From Firmicutes bacterium HGW-Firmicutes-14 (lineage in GTDB: Bacteria > Bacillota > Thermincolia > Thermincolales > UBA2595), in the NCBI GenBank assembly GCA_002840275.1, contig PHAB01000015.1:1-64000 (forward strand): a stretch of DNA of 64,000 nt, in the 5' to 3' direction. Below, piece by piece: positions 19,778 through 27,487 of this stretch (within the stretch, counting starts at the first letter, position 1; each line of letters opens with the position of its first letter). The notes below the pieces were generated by a model. That model was not told the DNA's origin and ran no database searches. It worked only from the letters and a program-made list of their open reading frames with translations. Position numbers and translations under genes: made by a program.

Positions 19778-22747
19778 ATGGAGGTTGTCGGATATAACAG
19801 TTTCACAGAAAGATACCTCAAAGCACTTAGTGAAGAAGAACGGGAAAAGGTTGTCGTTTTTCTCAACAGCCTTTCCGAGGACCAGGCAAACCGGGTAATT
19901 GACACCGGCCTCAGGTTTCATAAGCTGAGCGCGGTTAACGGTTCATGGTTCTGGCGTACTGTCCCAAATCTGGCCGAGGTCCTTGACGAAAATGAACTGG
20001 ATGCCTGGCTTGAGGAGGGGGCCGGTATCTGCCGCGGAAGCTGGGAATGCGGATTATATTATATAAAGGAAAGCCCGGAAGTAATGGGAAAATTAGGCCG
20101 GGAAACCTTCCTGAAATGGCTTCAGATCGGGAGAATCTTAGTCAGGTTCAGTAATCATGAAACCAACTGGTACCTGAAGAACAGCGGCAGCATTCTGGGA
20201 AAGCTTGACAAGCAGGAACAGGAAATGTTGATTTCCGGGGTTTTAAACCTCATGGAACGGTCATGGACTGCCGCGGTGGCATGTTTGAAATCATGGCCGG
20301 AGATAAGCCGACTCCAAAACAGTCTTGATAAGGAACAGGTTCTGGCAACAGGTCTGCGCATTGCCGGTGATAAACCTGACGATGCCGCAGCATTCTTCAA
20401 AGCCCTCCCGGGATTTCTGCAGGCAGCGGGGTATGAAAACCTGGCTAAGCTTGTGGACGCATCGTATCTTATTACAAATGGCGGGAGGGGAGTAACCGGG
20501 GCTTTTTTCACGGCAGCACCGGGGATCGCTGCAAAGACAGTCAGAGCCGGGTTCGGGGACAGGGTCACGGAATGGTCACAGATGGGCAACAGGCTGACCA
20601 TGTCGGATCAAAGGGCTGCGATAGAATTTTTTGAAATGACCCCTCTTGCATTAAAGAATATGGATTGGCGGGACCTGGAAAAATGGGTTTCCCTGATAGA
20701 AAATGTTATTGGAAGGTATTCCTCTGAAGGAGCGCTGGAGTTTATCAGGATAACCCCCGAACTTTTACAGCAGCTGGATGCTGATGAATTAGGGGATTGG
20801 GTCAGTTATGGCCTGGACAACATTCACAGTGGTAAAAGGCTGGCGTATTTTATGCTTAAGTCCCAGGAGAGCCGGGATATGATTTCACGTCTAAGAAGCG
20901 GCCTGCACCTGGAAAATGTAAAAAAGATCCTTGTAATATACTCTGAAGGATTAAGCGGAACTACTACGCCGATTAGGAATACATCGGTATTGCCAGAAAG
21001 GATTCACAATAATCACAGGTTATTTGGGAGCCTCGATACCCGGAGGGTGTACCTGCCGGATATGGTCCGGATTTTTGAGAATGACCGGGAAAATCTTAGG
21101 TTCTACCGGGTGATGCTCATGCACCAACTGGCCCATCACCGTTTTGGGACCATGTCTCTTGACCGGGAAAAAATCAGGGAACTGGCATCAAACCGGTACC
21201 TGGGATTGCTTTTTGAATTTGTTGAGGATATCAGGGTGGATTATTTGGCCATGGAGAGTTTCCCTGGTTTGGGCCAGGATATCAAATTGCTGCTGCAGAA
21301 AGAAACGGCCGGCTTTGATACCCCCGGGATTCCGGATGAGGTGCTGTTGACCCTCAAGTGGTACCTGTGGCTCGGAAAGGGAAAGGAACTGCCGGTTAAA
21401 CCGCCGGAAGAACATACCTCTGATAAAGGGATAACCGGAGAAGCCAGGACTGCAATTAATGAGTTCTGGCAGAAGGTCCTGAAGGGCGGCGCCTCAGCGG
21501 AAGAATCTTTAGAGCTGGCCCGCAGGCTTTACCGGATGACTAAAACCGGCGATGCTTCGGGCGAGGGACTAGGTAAGACAGGGAACATGGCATACAGGGG
21601 CTGTTTAAGGTTTGACCTGTTGTATACATCCATGGAACTGGATGAAGAGATAGATGATTCCTGCCATTTGGAGAAGCCTCAAAACGGCGCCGGTGACCGG
21701 GAAGAGGAACTTAAATTCGAAGACGGGTCTTATCCGGTTGAAGGACAGGAGACCGACCTTAAGGATGAATTTTACCTGTTTTTAAAGAAACTGTTGAACC
21801 GGTTTTACGAGGATGAGGAAAACCCTTACCGTATGATTGCCTTTTATGATGAGTGGGACCGCACCCTCAATGATTATAAAAAGGACTGGTGCCGGGTCAG
21901 GGAAATTCAGCTCAAACCAAGTACCGGCATATTTGTGGACAGGACTCTGGAAGAAAACTACGGTATGATTACCACTGTCAAAAAATATTTTGGCATGCTC
22001 CGGCCTGACAGGTTTCGACGTTACAGCCGGCAGGATGACGGGGAAGATATCGATATTGATGCCATAGTCGAGGCCATGGTGGAAATAAAAGCCGGGGTTT
22101 CACCTGACGGGGGTTTCTATGTCAGGAGGGATAAAAGGGAACGGGATGTGGCCGTCGGTTTTCTCCTGGATCTCAGCTACTCTACCGATGAATCTGTCCC
22201 GGAAACCGGAAAGACCCTTTTGGATGTGGAGATGGAATCGGTAATTGTAATGGCCGAAGCCCTTGAAGTTCTAGGAGACAAATATGCTATTTATGGATTC
22301 AACAGTGACGGAAGAGATAAGATAAATTTTTATGTGGCCAAAGACTTTGAGGAGGAATATACGGAAGAGGTCAAACAGAGGTTTGGCGGCCTGCAAAGCT
22401 ATGGTATGACCAGACTGGCTTCAGCTGTCAGGCATGCTGTTTTCAAAATGCAGAGGGTGCCTGCTGCCGTCAAGATTCTGATTCTGCTGAGTGACGGACG
22501 GCCCTTTGACTTCGATTACCACAGCGGGCTGACAGATGATTATGAGGAATGGTATACCGAAACAGATACCAGGATGAGCCTCAGGGAAGCCAAAATGAAA
22601 GGGATTAATCCCTTCTGCATTACTGTCGATGCCAAGGGAAACGAATACCTGGAATTTATTTTCGGCAATGTCAGTTACATTATCATAGATGACATCAATG
22701 CACTTCCCACCAAACTTACCGAAACCTATAAAAATCTGACAACATAA
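19778..22747 (+). CDS. Large VWA-domain protein (NorD/CbbO-like partner of MoxR)
   Basis: A 989-residue protein. Residues about 1-370 are helical repeats of roughly 35-45 residues with recurring FF-x3-P and Leu-Asp-x-Trp motifs (FFKALPGFLQ, FFEMTPLALK, FIRITPELLQ). The middle has MHQLAHHRFG at 448-457, an HxxxH-type motif that resembles the metallopeptidase-like region of NorD, with FEFVEDIRVDYLAMES after it. The C-terminal VWA domain starts near 790 with a complete MIDAS motif DLSYS (798-802), then the Thr loop (GMTRL) and LSDGRPFD. It should bind Mg and dock on the MoxR ATPase. The repeat domain likely selects the client; NorD and CbbO are usually shorter (600-780). Confidence 0.88.
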   Translation: MEVVGYNSFTERYLKALSEEEREKVVVFLNSLSEDQANRVIDTGLRFHKLSAVNGSWFWRTVPNLAEVLDENELDAWLEEGAGICRGSWECGLYYIKESPEVMGKLGRETFLKWLQIGRILVRFSNHETNWYLKNSGSILGKLDKQEQEMLISGVLNLMERSWTAAVACLKSWPEISRLQNSLDKEQVLATGLRIAGDKPDDAAAFFKALPGFLQAAGYENLAKLVDASYLITNGGRGVTGAFFTAAPGIAAKTVRAGFGDRVTEWSQMGNRLTMSDQRAAIEFFEMTPLALKNMDWRDLEKWVSLIENVIGRYSSEGALEFIRITPELLQQLDADELGDWVSYGLDNIHSGKRLAYFMLKSQESRDMISRLRSGLHLENVKKILVIYSEGLSGTTTPIRNTSVLPERIHNNHRLFGSLDTRRVYLPDMVRIFENDRENLRFYRVMLMHQLAHHRFGTMSLDREKIRELASNRYLGLLFEFVEDIRVDYLAMESFPGLGQDIKLLLQKETAGFDTPGIPDEVLLTLKWYLWLGKGKELPVKPPEEHTSDKGITGEARTAINEFWQKVLKGGASAEESLELARRLYRMTKTGDASGEGLGKTGNMAYRGCLRFDLLYTSMELDEEIDDSCHLEKPQNGAGDREEELKFEDGSYPVEGQETDLKDEFYLFLKKLLNRFYEDEENPYRMIAFYDEWDRTLNDYKKDWCRVREIQLKPSTGIFVDRTLEENYGMITTVKKYFGMLRPDRFRRYSRQDDGEDIDIDAIVEAMVEIKAGVSPDGGFYVRRDKRERDVAVGFLLDLSYSTDESVPETGKTLLDVEMESVIVMAEALEVLGDKYAIYGFNSDGRDKINFYVAKDFEEEYTEEVKQRFGGLQSYGMTRLASAVRHAVFKMQRVPAAVKILILLSDGRPFDFDYHSGLTDDYEEWYTETDTRMSLREAKMKGINPFCITVDAKGNEYLEFIFGNVSYIIIDDINALPTKLTETYKNLTT

Positions 22748-22775
22748 ATAAAGAATTTTAGAAAGGGTGAGGGAA

Positions 22776-23327
22776 TTGACAGACTCCGGAAGATTCAGTT
22801 TTCTTGAAGAATTTGCCCGGGAACAGGGCGCGTACAGGGCAAAGGTTATAGATACCGGGCAGCTTGTGATTGATAACCGGGTGAGACTCAAGTGTCAGGT
22901 GCCGGTCTGCCCGGACTTCAACAGGCATCTGATGTGTCCGCCAAACAGCATGCCGGTGGAAGAGTTCAGGTCCCTTTGTTCTCAATATTCCGCCGCTCTA
23001 ATTGTTCAGGTGAAGAGCGACGGATTTGAAGATAAGCAATTGGTCGAAGCAGAGAAAATGTTGCACAGTATCATTAATAAAACAGAAGGGAGGGCGTTAA
23101 GCGAAGGCAGCTATCTGGCGGCAGGTTTTATTGCCTCATCCTGTAAACTGTGCCCGGAATGTGTCGGTATAAATTCAGGAGAGCCGTGCCGGCATCCCTA
23201 CCAGGCCAGGCCGAGCATAGAATCTATGGGTGTGGATATTTTTAAAACCGCCAATAATGCCGGAATGGATTTTAAACTCGGGTTGTCACCGGAAGTTGTC
23301 TACAGTGGGTTACTGTTGCTTGATTGA
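22776..23327 (+). CDS. DUF2284 metal-binding protein (copy 2)
   Basis: A 183-residue paralogue of the protein at 17283-17834: CQVPVCPDFNRHLMCPPN and CKLCPECVGINSGEPCRHP share spacing with copy 1 except for two extra residues in the second block. It ends with MGVDIF and a short hydrophobic tail. Preferred start is TTG 22776 after GGGTGAGGG; the in-frame GTG at 22767 lies within that ribosome binding site. Third gene of the MoxR operon, 28 bases after the VWA gene and 40 before the methyltransferase. Likely Fe-S or metal protein; function unknown. Confidence 0.87.
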   Translation: MTDSGRFSFLEEFAREQGAYRAKVIDTGQLVIDNRVRLKCQVPVCPDFNRHLMCPPNSMPVEEFRSLCSQYSAALIVQVKSDGFEDKQLVEAEKMLHSIINKTEGRALSEGSYLAAGFIASSCKLCPECVGINSGEPCRHPYQARPSIESMGVDIFKTANNAGMDFKLGLSPEVVYSGLLLLD

Positions 23328-23367
23328 ACCGAAGGGGTAAAACACTAAAAATTCAGGAGGGATTTTG

Positions 23368-24444
23368 ATGGCAGTAAAGGAGTTTAAGAGTGAGATGACA
23401 GGCCTGGAGAGGGCCTTGGCAGCGTTAACTTATAAAAAGCCGGACCGTGTTCCGGTAGCTTCCCTGGTTTGTGGAGCATCCAGAAGGGTTCTCGGGGTCA
23501 CATATGATAAGTGGTCCCAGGATGCCGAACTGATAGGTGATTCCCTGCTCCAGACCCATCAGATTATGAACAATGAATTCGATATTTTCGTAATGCTGGT
23601 TGACCTGTCAGTTGAAGCAGGGTCATTCGGCCAAAAAGTTATTTACCCTATCGAAAGTACCGCATATGCCGATCCTAATGAACCGATGATCAAGACGGTG
23701 GATGATTACCGGAAAATTCCCCGGATTAACCCACGGGAAACCGGAAGGATGAAGGTCGTAATCGAGGCCACTGCCAGGGTCGCCAAAGCTAAAGCAAAAG
23801 AATACGGTGTCTGTGGATTTGTATACTGCCCGCTGGGAGTAATCGGAGCGATGCGGGGACATGAAAGAATGTTTATTGACTGTATCAAGAACAGAGATGC
23901 CATCATCGAGGCGTGTGAAATAATGACTCCGGTGCTTGAGGAATATGCCGTAGCCCAGGTAGAAGCCGGTGCCCAGGCTATTGTCCTTGATACCCTGTAT
24001 GCTTCTGCAACTATTATGAGCCCTAAGATGTGGGAAGCCATTGAGGCTCCCTATGCCAAGAGGATTGCCGATGCTGTGAAGAAGGCCGGCGGGGCTGTAG
24101 TTCTCCATAACTGTGGCGGTGGAATTTATTTTGATGTCCAGCAGCAGTATACTGATCCCATCGCCATATCCCACGCATATCCGGCGGCAGACTGCAAGAC
24201 CTGGGAAGAGCATGCCGCCAAGTGGGGCAAGAAAATTGTGTCCATTGGAGCTCTTGAACCTGCCAAGGTGGGTATGTTCTGGACTGAGGAACAGGTCATG
24301 GAAGAAGCCCGGAAATTCATCGAAACCTTTAAAGACTGTGATGGCGGCTTTATCCTCTCCACCGGCTGTGAATTCCCACCGAACGGTTCCCTGATAAATG
24401 CCATGGCAATTATAAAGGCTGCCAAGGCTTATGGCACATATTAG
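23368..24444 (+). CDS. UroD-family (MtaA/MtbA-like) zinc methyltransferase
   Basis: A 358-residue enzyme of the uroporphyrinogen-decarboxylase superfamily, methyltransferase branch. The zinc motif of MtaA-type methylcobalamin methyltransferases is complete: His247-x-Cys249 (LHNCGGG) and Cys334 (STGCEFPP). The decarboxylase active-site arginines are not evident, so heme synthesis is unlikely. It should move a methyl group between a corrinoid protein and a thiol or another acceptor. The corrinoid protein is encoded two genes on (25451). Start ATG 23368 after GGAGGGA. The acceptor is unknown; coenzyme M is not expected in this lineage. Confidence 0.88.
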   Translation: MAVKEFKSEMTGLERALAALTYKKPDRVPVASLVCGASRRVLGVTYDKWSQDAELIGDSLLQTHQIMNNEFDIFVMLVDLSVEAGSFGQKVIYPIESTAYADPNEPMIKTVDDYRKIPRINPRETGRMKVVIEATARVAKAKAKEYGVCGFVYCPLGVIGAMRGHERMFIDCIKNRDAIIEACEIMTPVLEEYAVAQVEAGAQAIVLDTLYASATIMSPKMWEAIEAPYAKRIADAVKKAGGAVVLHNCGGGIYFDVQQQYTDPIAISHAYPAADCKTWEEHAAKWGKKIVSIGALEPAKVGMFWTEEQVMEEARKFIETFKDCDGGFILSTGCEFPPNGSLINAMAIIKAAKAYGTY

Positions 24445-24531
24445 AAATTGTATCGATAACAGATATGGTCGGTATTCCTGCGCAAACACAGCATTCAATC
24501 GGATAAAGACGCTGCCTGTGGGGGTGATACT

Positions 24532-25416
24532 ATGAAAATCAAAATTATAAGCGGCTTTTTAGGAGCCGGTAAGACAACTTGTGTAAAAAATGTCCTAAAA
24601 ACTGCCGGTAGTGATATGGCTGTAATCATTAATGAATTCGGGGATATCGGTATTGATGCTGAACTGGTCAGCAGGGGAGATATTGTCGATATGGTAGAAC
24701 TGCCCAGCGGATGTATCTGCTGTACCCTGGCCAATGACCTGGTGTCAGCTGTCAAAGAAATAAAAACTAAATATAATCCCAGCCGGCTGGTTATAGAACC
24801 CTCCGGGCTGGCTGTGCCCTCAGGTATCCTGGAGGCGCTGGAACCCATCAAGGAAGAATTTGAACTGGAGTTCGAAGGTATTATCGGTATTATCGATGCC
24901 GATAGTTTCCTGGCTAATGTACATTCCGGGTTGTTCGGGGACTTTTATACAGATCAGCTGGCCAATTCTGACATTATCCTTATCAACAAGGCTGACCTGG
25001 TAAAAGAGAACACCATAAGGGCAATTGAGGAAGAACTGCGCAAGTATAACAATCATGCCATCCTGATCAATACAGTAAACTGTGAAACTGATCTGCCCGA
25101 ACTGCTTAGGGACCACGGAAGTGATTATCTCCACTTGCACTTTGATCACGATTTTGATTCCCTGGCCCTGACCACAGACCGGGAATATGAACCTGACCTT
25201 ATGAGGGAGGTTTTGCAGGAAATCAAGGAAGGCAAATATGGGACCATTTACCGGGCAAAAGGAATCTACAGAACCACCGGAGGCAAGTTTGAAAAACTGG
25301 ATTATGTGCAGGGTAATTTCGATTTCGAAGAGTTTCCGGAATGCCAGGGAAGCAAAATTATATTTATAGGCAAGGACTTTGATCGGGCCGCCCTGGAAGA
25401 GCGTCTCAGCGGTTGA
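24532..25416 (+). CDS. COG0523 (CobW-type) GTPase metallochaperone
   Basis: A 294-residue G3E-family GTPase. Walker A GFLGAGKTT (8-16), the COG0523 metal motif GCICC (60-64, Cys61/63/64), a Walker B-like EPSGL, and NKAD for guanine are intact; a C-terminal CobW domain begins near 215. A short His/Asp-rich stretch (LHLHFDHDFD) at about 202-211 may hold metal. Such proteins deliver zinc, cobalt or other metals to client enzymes. Its place between a zinc methyltransferase and its corrinoid protein suggests that one of these is the client. An 87-base gap with GGGGGTG upstream precedes ATG 24532. Confidence 0.9.
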   Translation: MKIKIISGFLGAGKTTCVKNVLKTAGSDMAVIINEFGDIGIDAELVSRGDIVDMVELPSGCICCTLANDLVSAVKEIKTKYNPSRLVIEPSGLAVPSGILEALEPIKEEFELEFEGIIGIIDADSFLANVHSGLFGDFYTDQLANSDIILINKADLVKENTIRAIEEELRKYNNHAILINTVNCETDLPELLRDHGSDYLHLHFDHDFDSLALTTDREYEPDLMREVLQEIKEGKYGTIYRAKGIYRTTGGKFEKLDYVQGNFDFEEFPECQGSKIIFIGKDFDRAALEERLSG

Positions 25417-25450
25417 TTTAGAACATAGAAAAGGAAGGAGATTGGATAAT

Positions 25451-26116
25451 ATGGCAAATACAGAGAGAGAGAAAGAGCTGTTTGAAAGCCTGAAACAGGG
25501 TGTAATTGATTATGATGAGGATACTGTAAGGGAGGCTGCCCAGGCTGTCATTGATGAGGGTATTGATGCTTATACAGCAGTATTTGAAGGCCTTGTTGAG
25601 GGGATGAATGAGGTAGGAAGACTCTATGAAGAACAGGAATACTTCGTACCGGAAATCCTAATGTGTGCTGATGCATTATATGCAGGACTGGAAATTCTTA
25701 AGCCCCATATTGAGCAAAAGGATATGGGCATCAAAGGTACGGTTGTGATGGGGGTTGTCCAGGGTGATGTTCATGATATCGGTAAAAACATTGTTAAGAT
25801 GATGTTTGATGTGGCCGGATTTGAAGTACATGACCTTGGCCGTGATGTTCCCCTGGAAAAATTCGTTGAGGAGCAGCTTAAAACGGATTCTGACCTTCTC
25901 TGCCTGTCTGCCATGATGACCACAACGATGGTTGGCATGCCGGAAGTCATCAAGAAGGTAAAGGAAAAGAACCCCAAGTGTAAAATCATGATCGGCGGGG
26001 CGCCGGTATCTGAGGACCTGGCCGGTAAGTGGGGTGCCGACGGCTTTGCCAAGGATGCCAATAATGCCTTAAAAGAGGCCCTGAATATGGTCAAGGCCCT
26101 CAAAGACTTATCATAA
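25451..26116 (+). CDS. Corrinoid (cobalamin-binding) protein, MtbC/MtaC type
   Basis: A 221-residue methyl carrier. The N-terminal helical cap (about 1-90) contains the block GLVEGMNEVGRLYEEQEYFVPE, and the C-terminal Rossmann-like domain has the base-off/His-on motif DVHDIG (106-111) with His108 as lower axial ligand, followed by SAMMTTTM and GGAPV that wrap the nucleotide tail. Start ATG 25451 follows AAGGAGA; a longer frame from 25379 overlaps the GTPase gene. Last gene of the operon. No RamA-type activase gene lies in the window, so reactivation must be encoded elsewhere or by the MoxR-VWA pair. Confidence 0.93.
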   Translation: MANTEREKELFESLKQGVIDYDEDTVREAAQAVIDEGIDAYTAVFEGLVEGMNEVGRLYEEQEYFVPEILMCADALYAGLEILKPHIEQKDMGIKGTVVMGVVQGDVHDIGKNIVKMMFDVAGFEVHDLGRDVPLEKFVEEQLKTDSDLLCLSAMMTTTMVGMPEVIKKVKEKNPKCKIMIGGAPVSEDLAGKWGADGFAKDANNALKEALNMVKALKDLS

Positions 26117-26137
26117 TAAACACTGTTCCGCGGAGGT

Positions 26138-26175
26138 GCCCCATAAGTGAATGGGGCCCTCTTTTATTTTTTGCT
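26138..26175 (+). terminator. Terminator of the corrinoid operon
   Basis: GCCCCAT (26138-26144) and ATGGGGC (26151-26157) form a seven-base stem, followed by CCTCTTTTATTTTTT. It closes the six-gene unit that starts at moxR. Confidence 0.85.
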
Positions 26176-26184
26176 CTAATTAAT

Positions 26185-26326
26185 TAAGCAACTGATATGT
26201 TCCGGAACGATGAGTCTGATGTCCGCTTGTCCAAAATGGCGGCTCTATGCACTTCAGTGCATAGAGCCGCCATTTTGGGTAACAAGCTGAATCGTTGCCA
26301 TCGTGGAGGAACATATCAGTTGCTTA
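26185..26326. repeat. Fold-back element B (about 142 bases)
   Basis: Arms are reverse complements around a centre at 26255/26256: 19 identical outer bases (TAAGCAACTGATATGTTCC), shared inner blocks ACGATG and GCTTGT, and 22-23 identical bases next to the tip (CCAAAATGGCGGC continuing to GCACT). Only the short stretches between these blocks are mismatched. The layout is like fold-back A but the sequence is different. It follows a complete terminator, so termination is not its job. No open frame; the rest of 26327-26457 shows only the ribosome binding site of the next gene. Confidence 0.85.
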
Positions 26327-26457
26327 TTTATCATAGATAAAATTAAAGCAGGTGAGCCTATTCACTTGTAGGAGTGCCTGATTCCGGAAAAATGTTTAAA
26401 AATTGCCAGTATTGTTCATAATAATGCTGGGTATAATCCGGGAAGGAGGTCGATATA

Positions 26458-27252
26458 TTGAGAAGAATTACAGTGATAAGCTTAATCATGGTTGCCGCGC
26501 TCTTAAACAGCTGTGTTGCCGCATGGGCCGGCGATATAGTATACTATACCGTTAAACCGGGTGATACCCTGTACGGAATTGGCAGCAGCTACGGTATAAA
26601 TTACCGATCTGTAATGAGCAGTAACGGGCTGGCTTCGACAACAATAATACCCGGAATGAAACTGAAAATCCCCTCCGGGGGTTTAACTGTTCATACTGTT
26701 AAATCCGGTGAAACCCTTTACGGAATTTCACGGAAGTACGGTATCAGGTTAACTGAGGTAAAGGCTTCAAGCGGTTTGTCAGGAGACCTGATAGTACCGG
26801 GAATGAAGCTCATAATACCTGAGAGTATCCCCTGTGCCGGCGGGGACAACAAGGTCAAACCTGTCTTCAGCGGCAGGTTTTCCTTCAACAGAGATGATAT
26901 CCGCCTGCTGGCAAAACTGATTCACGCTGAGGCCAGAGGTGAACCTTTGCAGGGACAGGTCGCAGTAGGAGCGGTAATAATGAACCGCCTCGTCCATGAA
27001 GGATTTCCGGGTACAATCAGTGATGTTGTATTCCAAAAAACCAAAGGGGTATACCAGTTCACACCTGTCCGGGACGGTCAGATTAATCTGGAACCCGGCC
27101 AGGCCGCGTATTATGCGGCAGAATGTGCAATAAAAGGAGAAGACCCAACCGGCGGGGCCCTGTTTTTCTACAACCCTGAGACCAGTTCCGACCGGTGGAT
27201 AAAGACTTTACCGGTTACCAAAGTTATAGGCAACCATGTATTTGCGAAGTAA
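26458..27252 (+). CDS. LysM-containing SleB-like cell-wall hydrolase
   Basis: A 264-residue secreted wall enzyme: signal peptide (1-24, cleaved near AWAGD), two LysM modules (about 29-72 and 75-118, each with VKPGDTLYGI or VKSGETLYGI), a short linker, and a hydrolase_2 (SleB/CwlJ) catalytic domain from about 148 with LAKLIHAEARGEP, where the Glu is the likely catalytic residue. SleB proteins cleave spore-cortex peptidoglycan during germination; the LysM type also occurs as YkvT-like enzymes. Start is TTG 26458 with GGAAGGAGGT upstream. Single gene. Confidence 0.92.
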   Translation: MRRITVISLIMVAALLNSCVAAWAGDIVYYTVKPGDTLYGIGSSYGINYRSVMSSNGLASTTIIPGMKLKIPSGGLTVHTVKSGETLYGISRKYGIRLTEVKASSGLSGDLIVPGMKLIIPESIPCAGGDNKVKPVFSGRFSFNRDDIRLLAKLIHAEARGEPLQGQVAVGAVIMNRLVHEGFPGTISDVVFQKTKGVYQFTPVRDGQINLEPGQAAYYAAECAIKGEDPTGGALFFYNPETSSDRWIKTLPVTKVIGNHVFAK

Positions 27253-27254
27253 AG

Positions 27255-27345
27255 AAAGTTAAAGCCAAATGATTCCTTTGCGGGTCCCATGATTTGCGTT
27301 TTGCGGGATGCGAAAGGAAAACGTTTGGCTTTAAACTTTAAAAAA
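27255..27345 (+). terminator. Imperfect long hairpin after the SleB-like gene
   Basis: AAAGTTAAAGCCAAA on the left and TTTGGCTTTAAACTTT on the right pair, with CCTTTGC/GCGAAAGG inside and a loop of about 25 bases. Likely the terminator of the hydrolase gene, though the stem is long and bulged. From 27346 to 27487 the region is A-rich and I see no gene. Confidence 0.55.
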
Positions 27346-27487
27346 GAACAAAAATCGGAAAAACTTCCCATATATCTACAATCATTTTAACCCGAAAATA
27401 AAGGAATTTCCAAGGTCTGCAACGAAAACACAAAAAGTCGCAAATGAAGTCGGAAAATTCAGAAAATATGGGTGGGTTTTGATTCTA

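Noticed and set aside
23368-24444. HemE, uroporphyrinogen decarboxylase of heme synthesis
   Set aside because: The zinc methyltransferase motif (His-x-Cys...Cys) and the corrinoid protein neighbour fit MtaA-type enzymes; typical HemE N-terminal motifs are missing.
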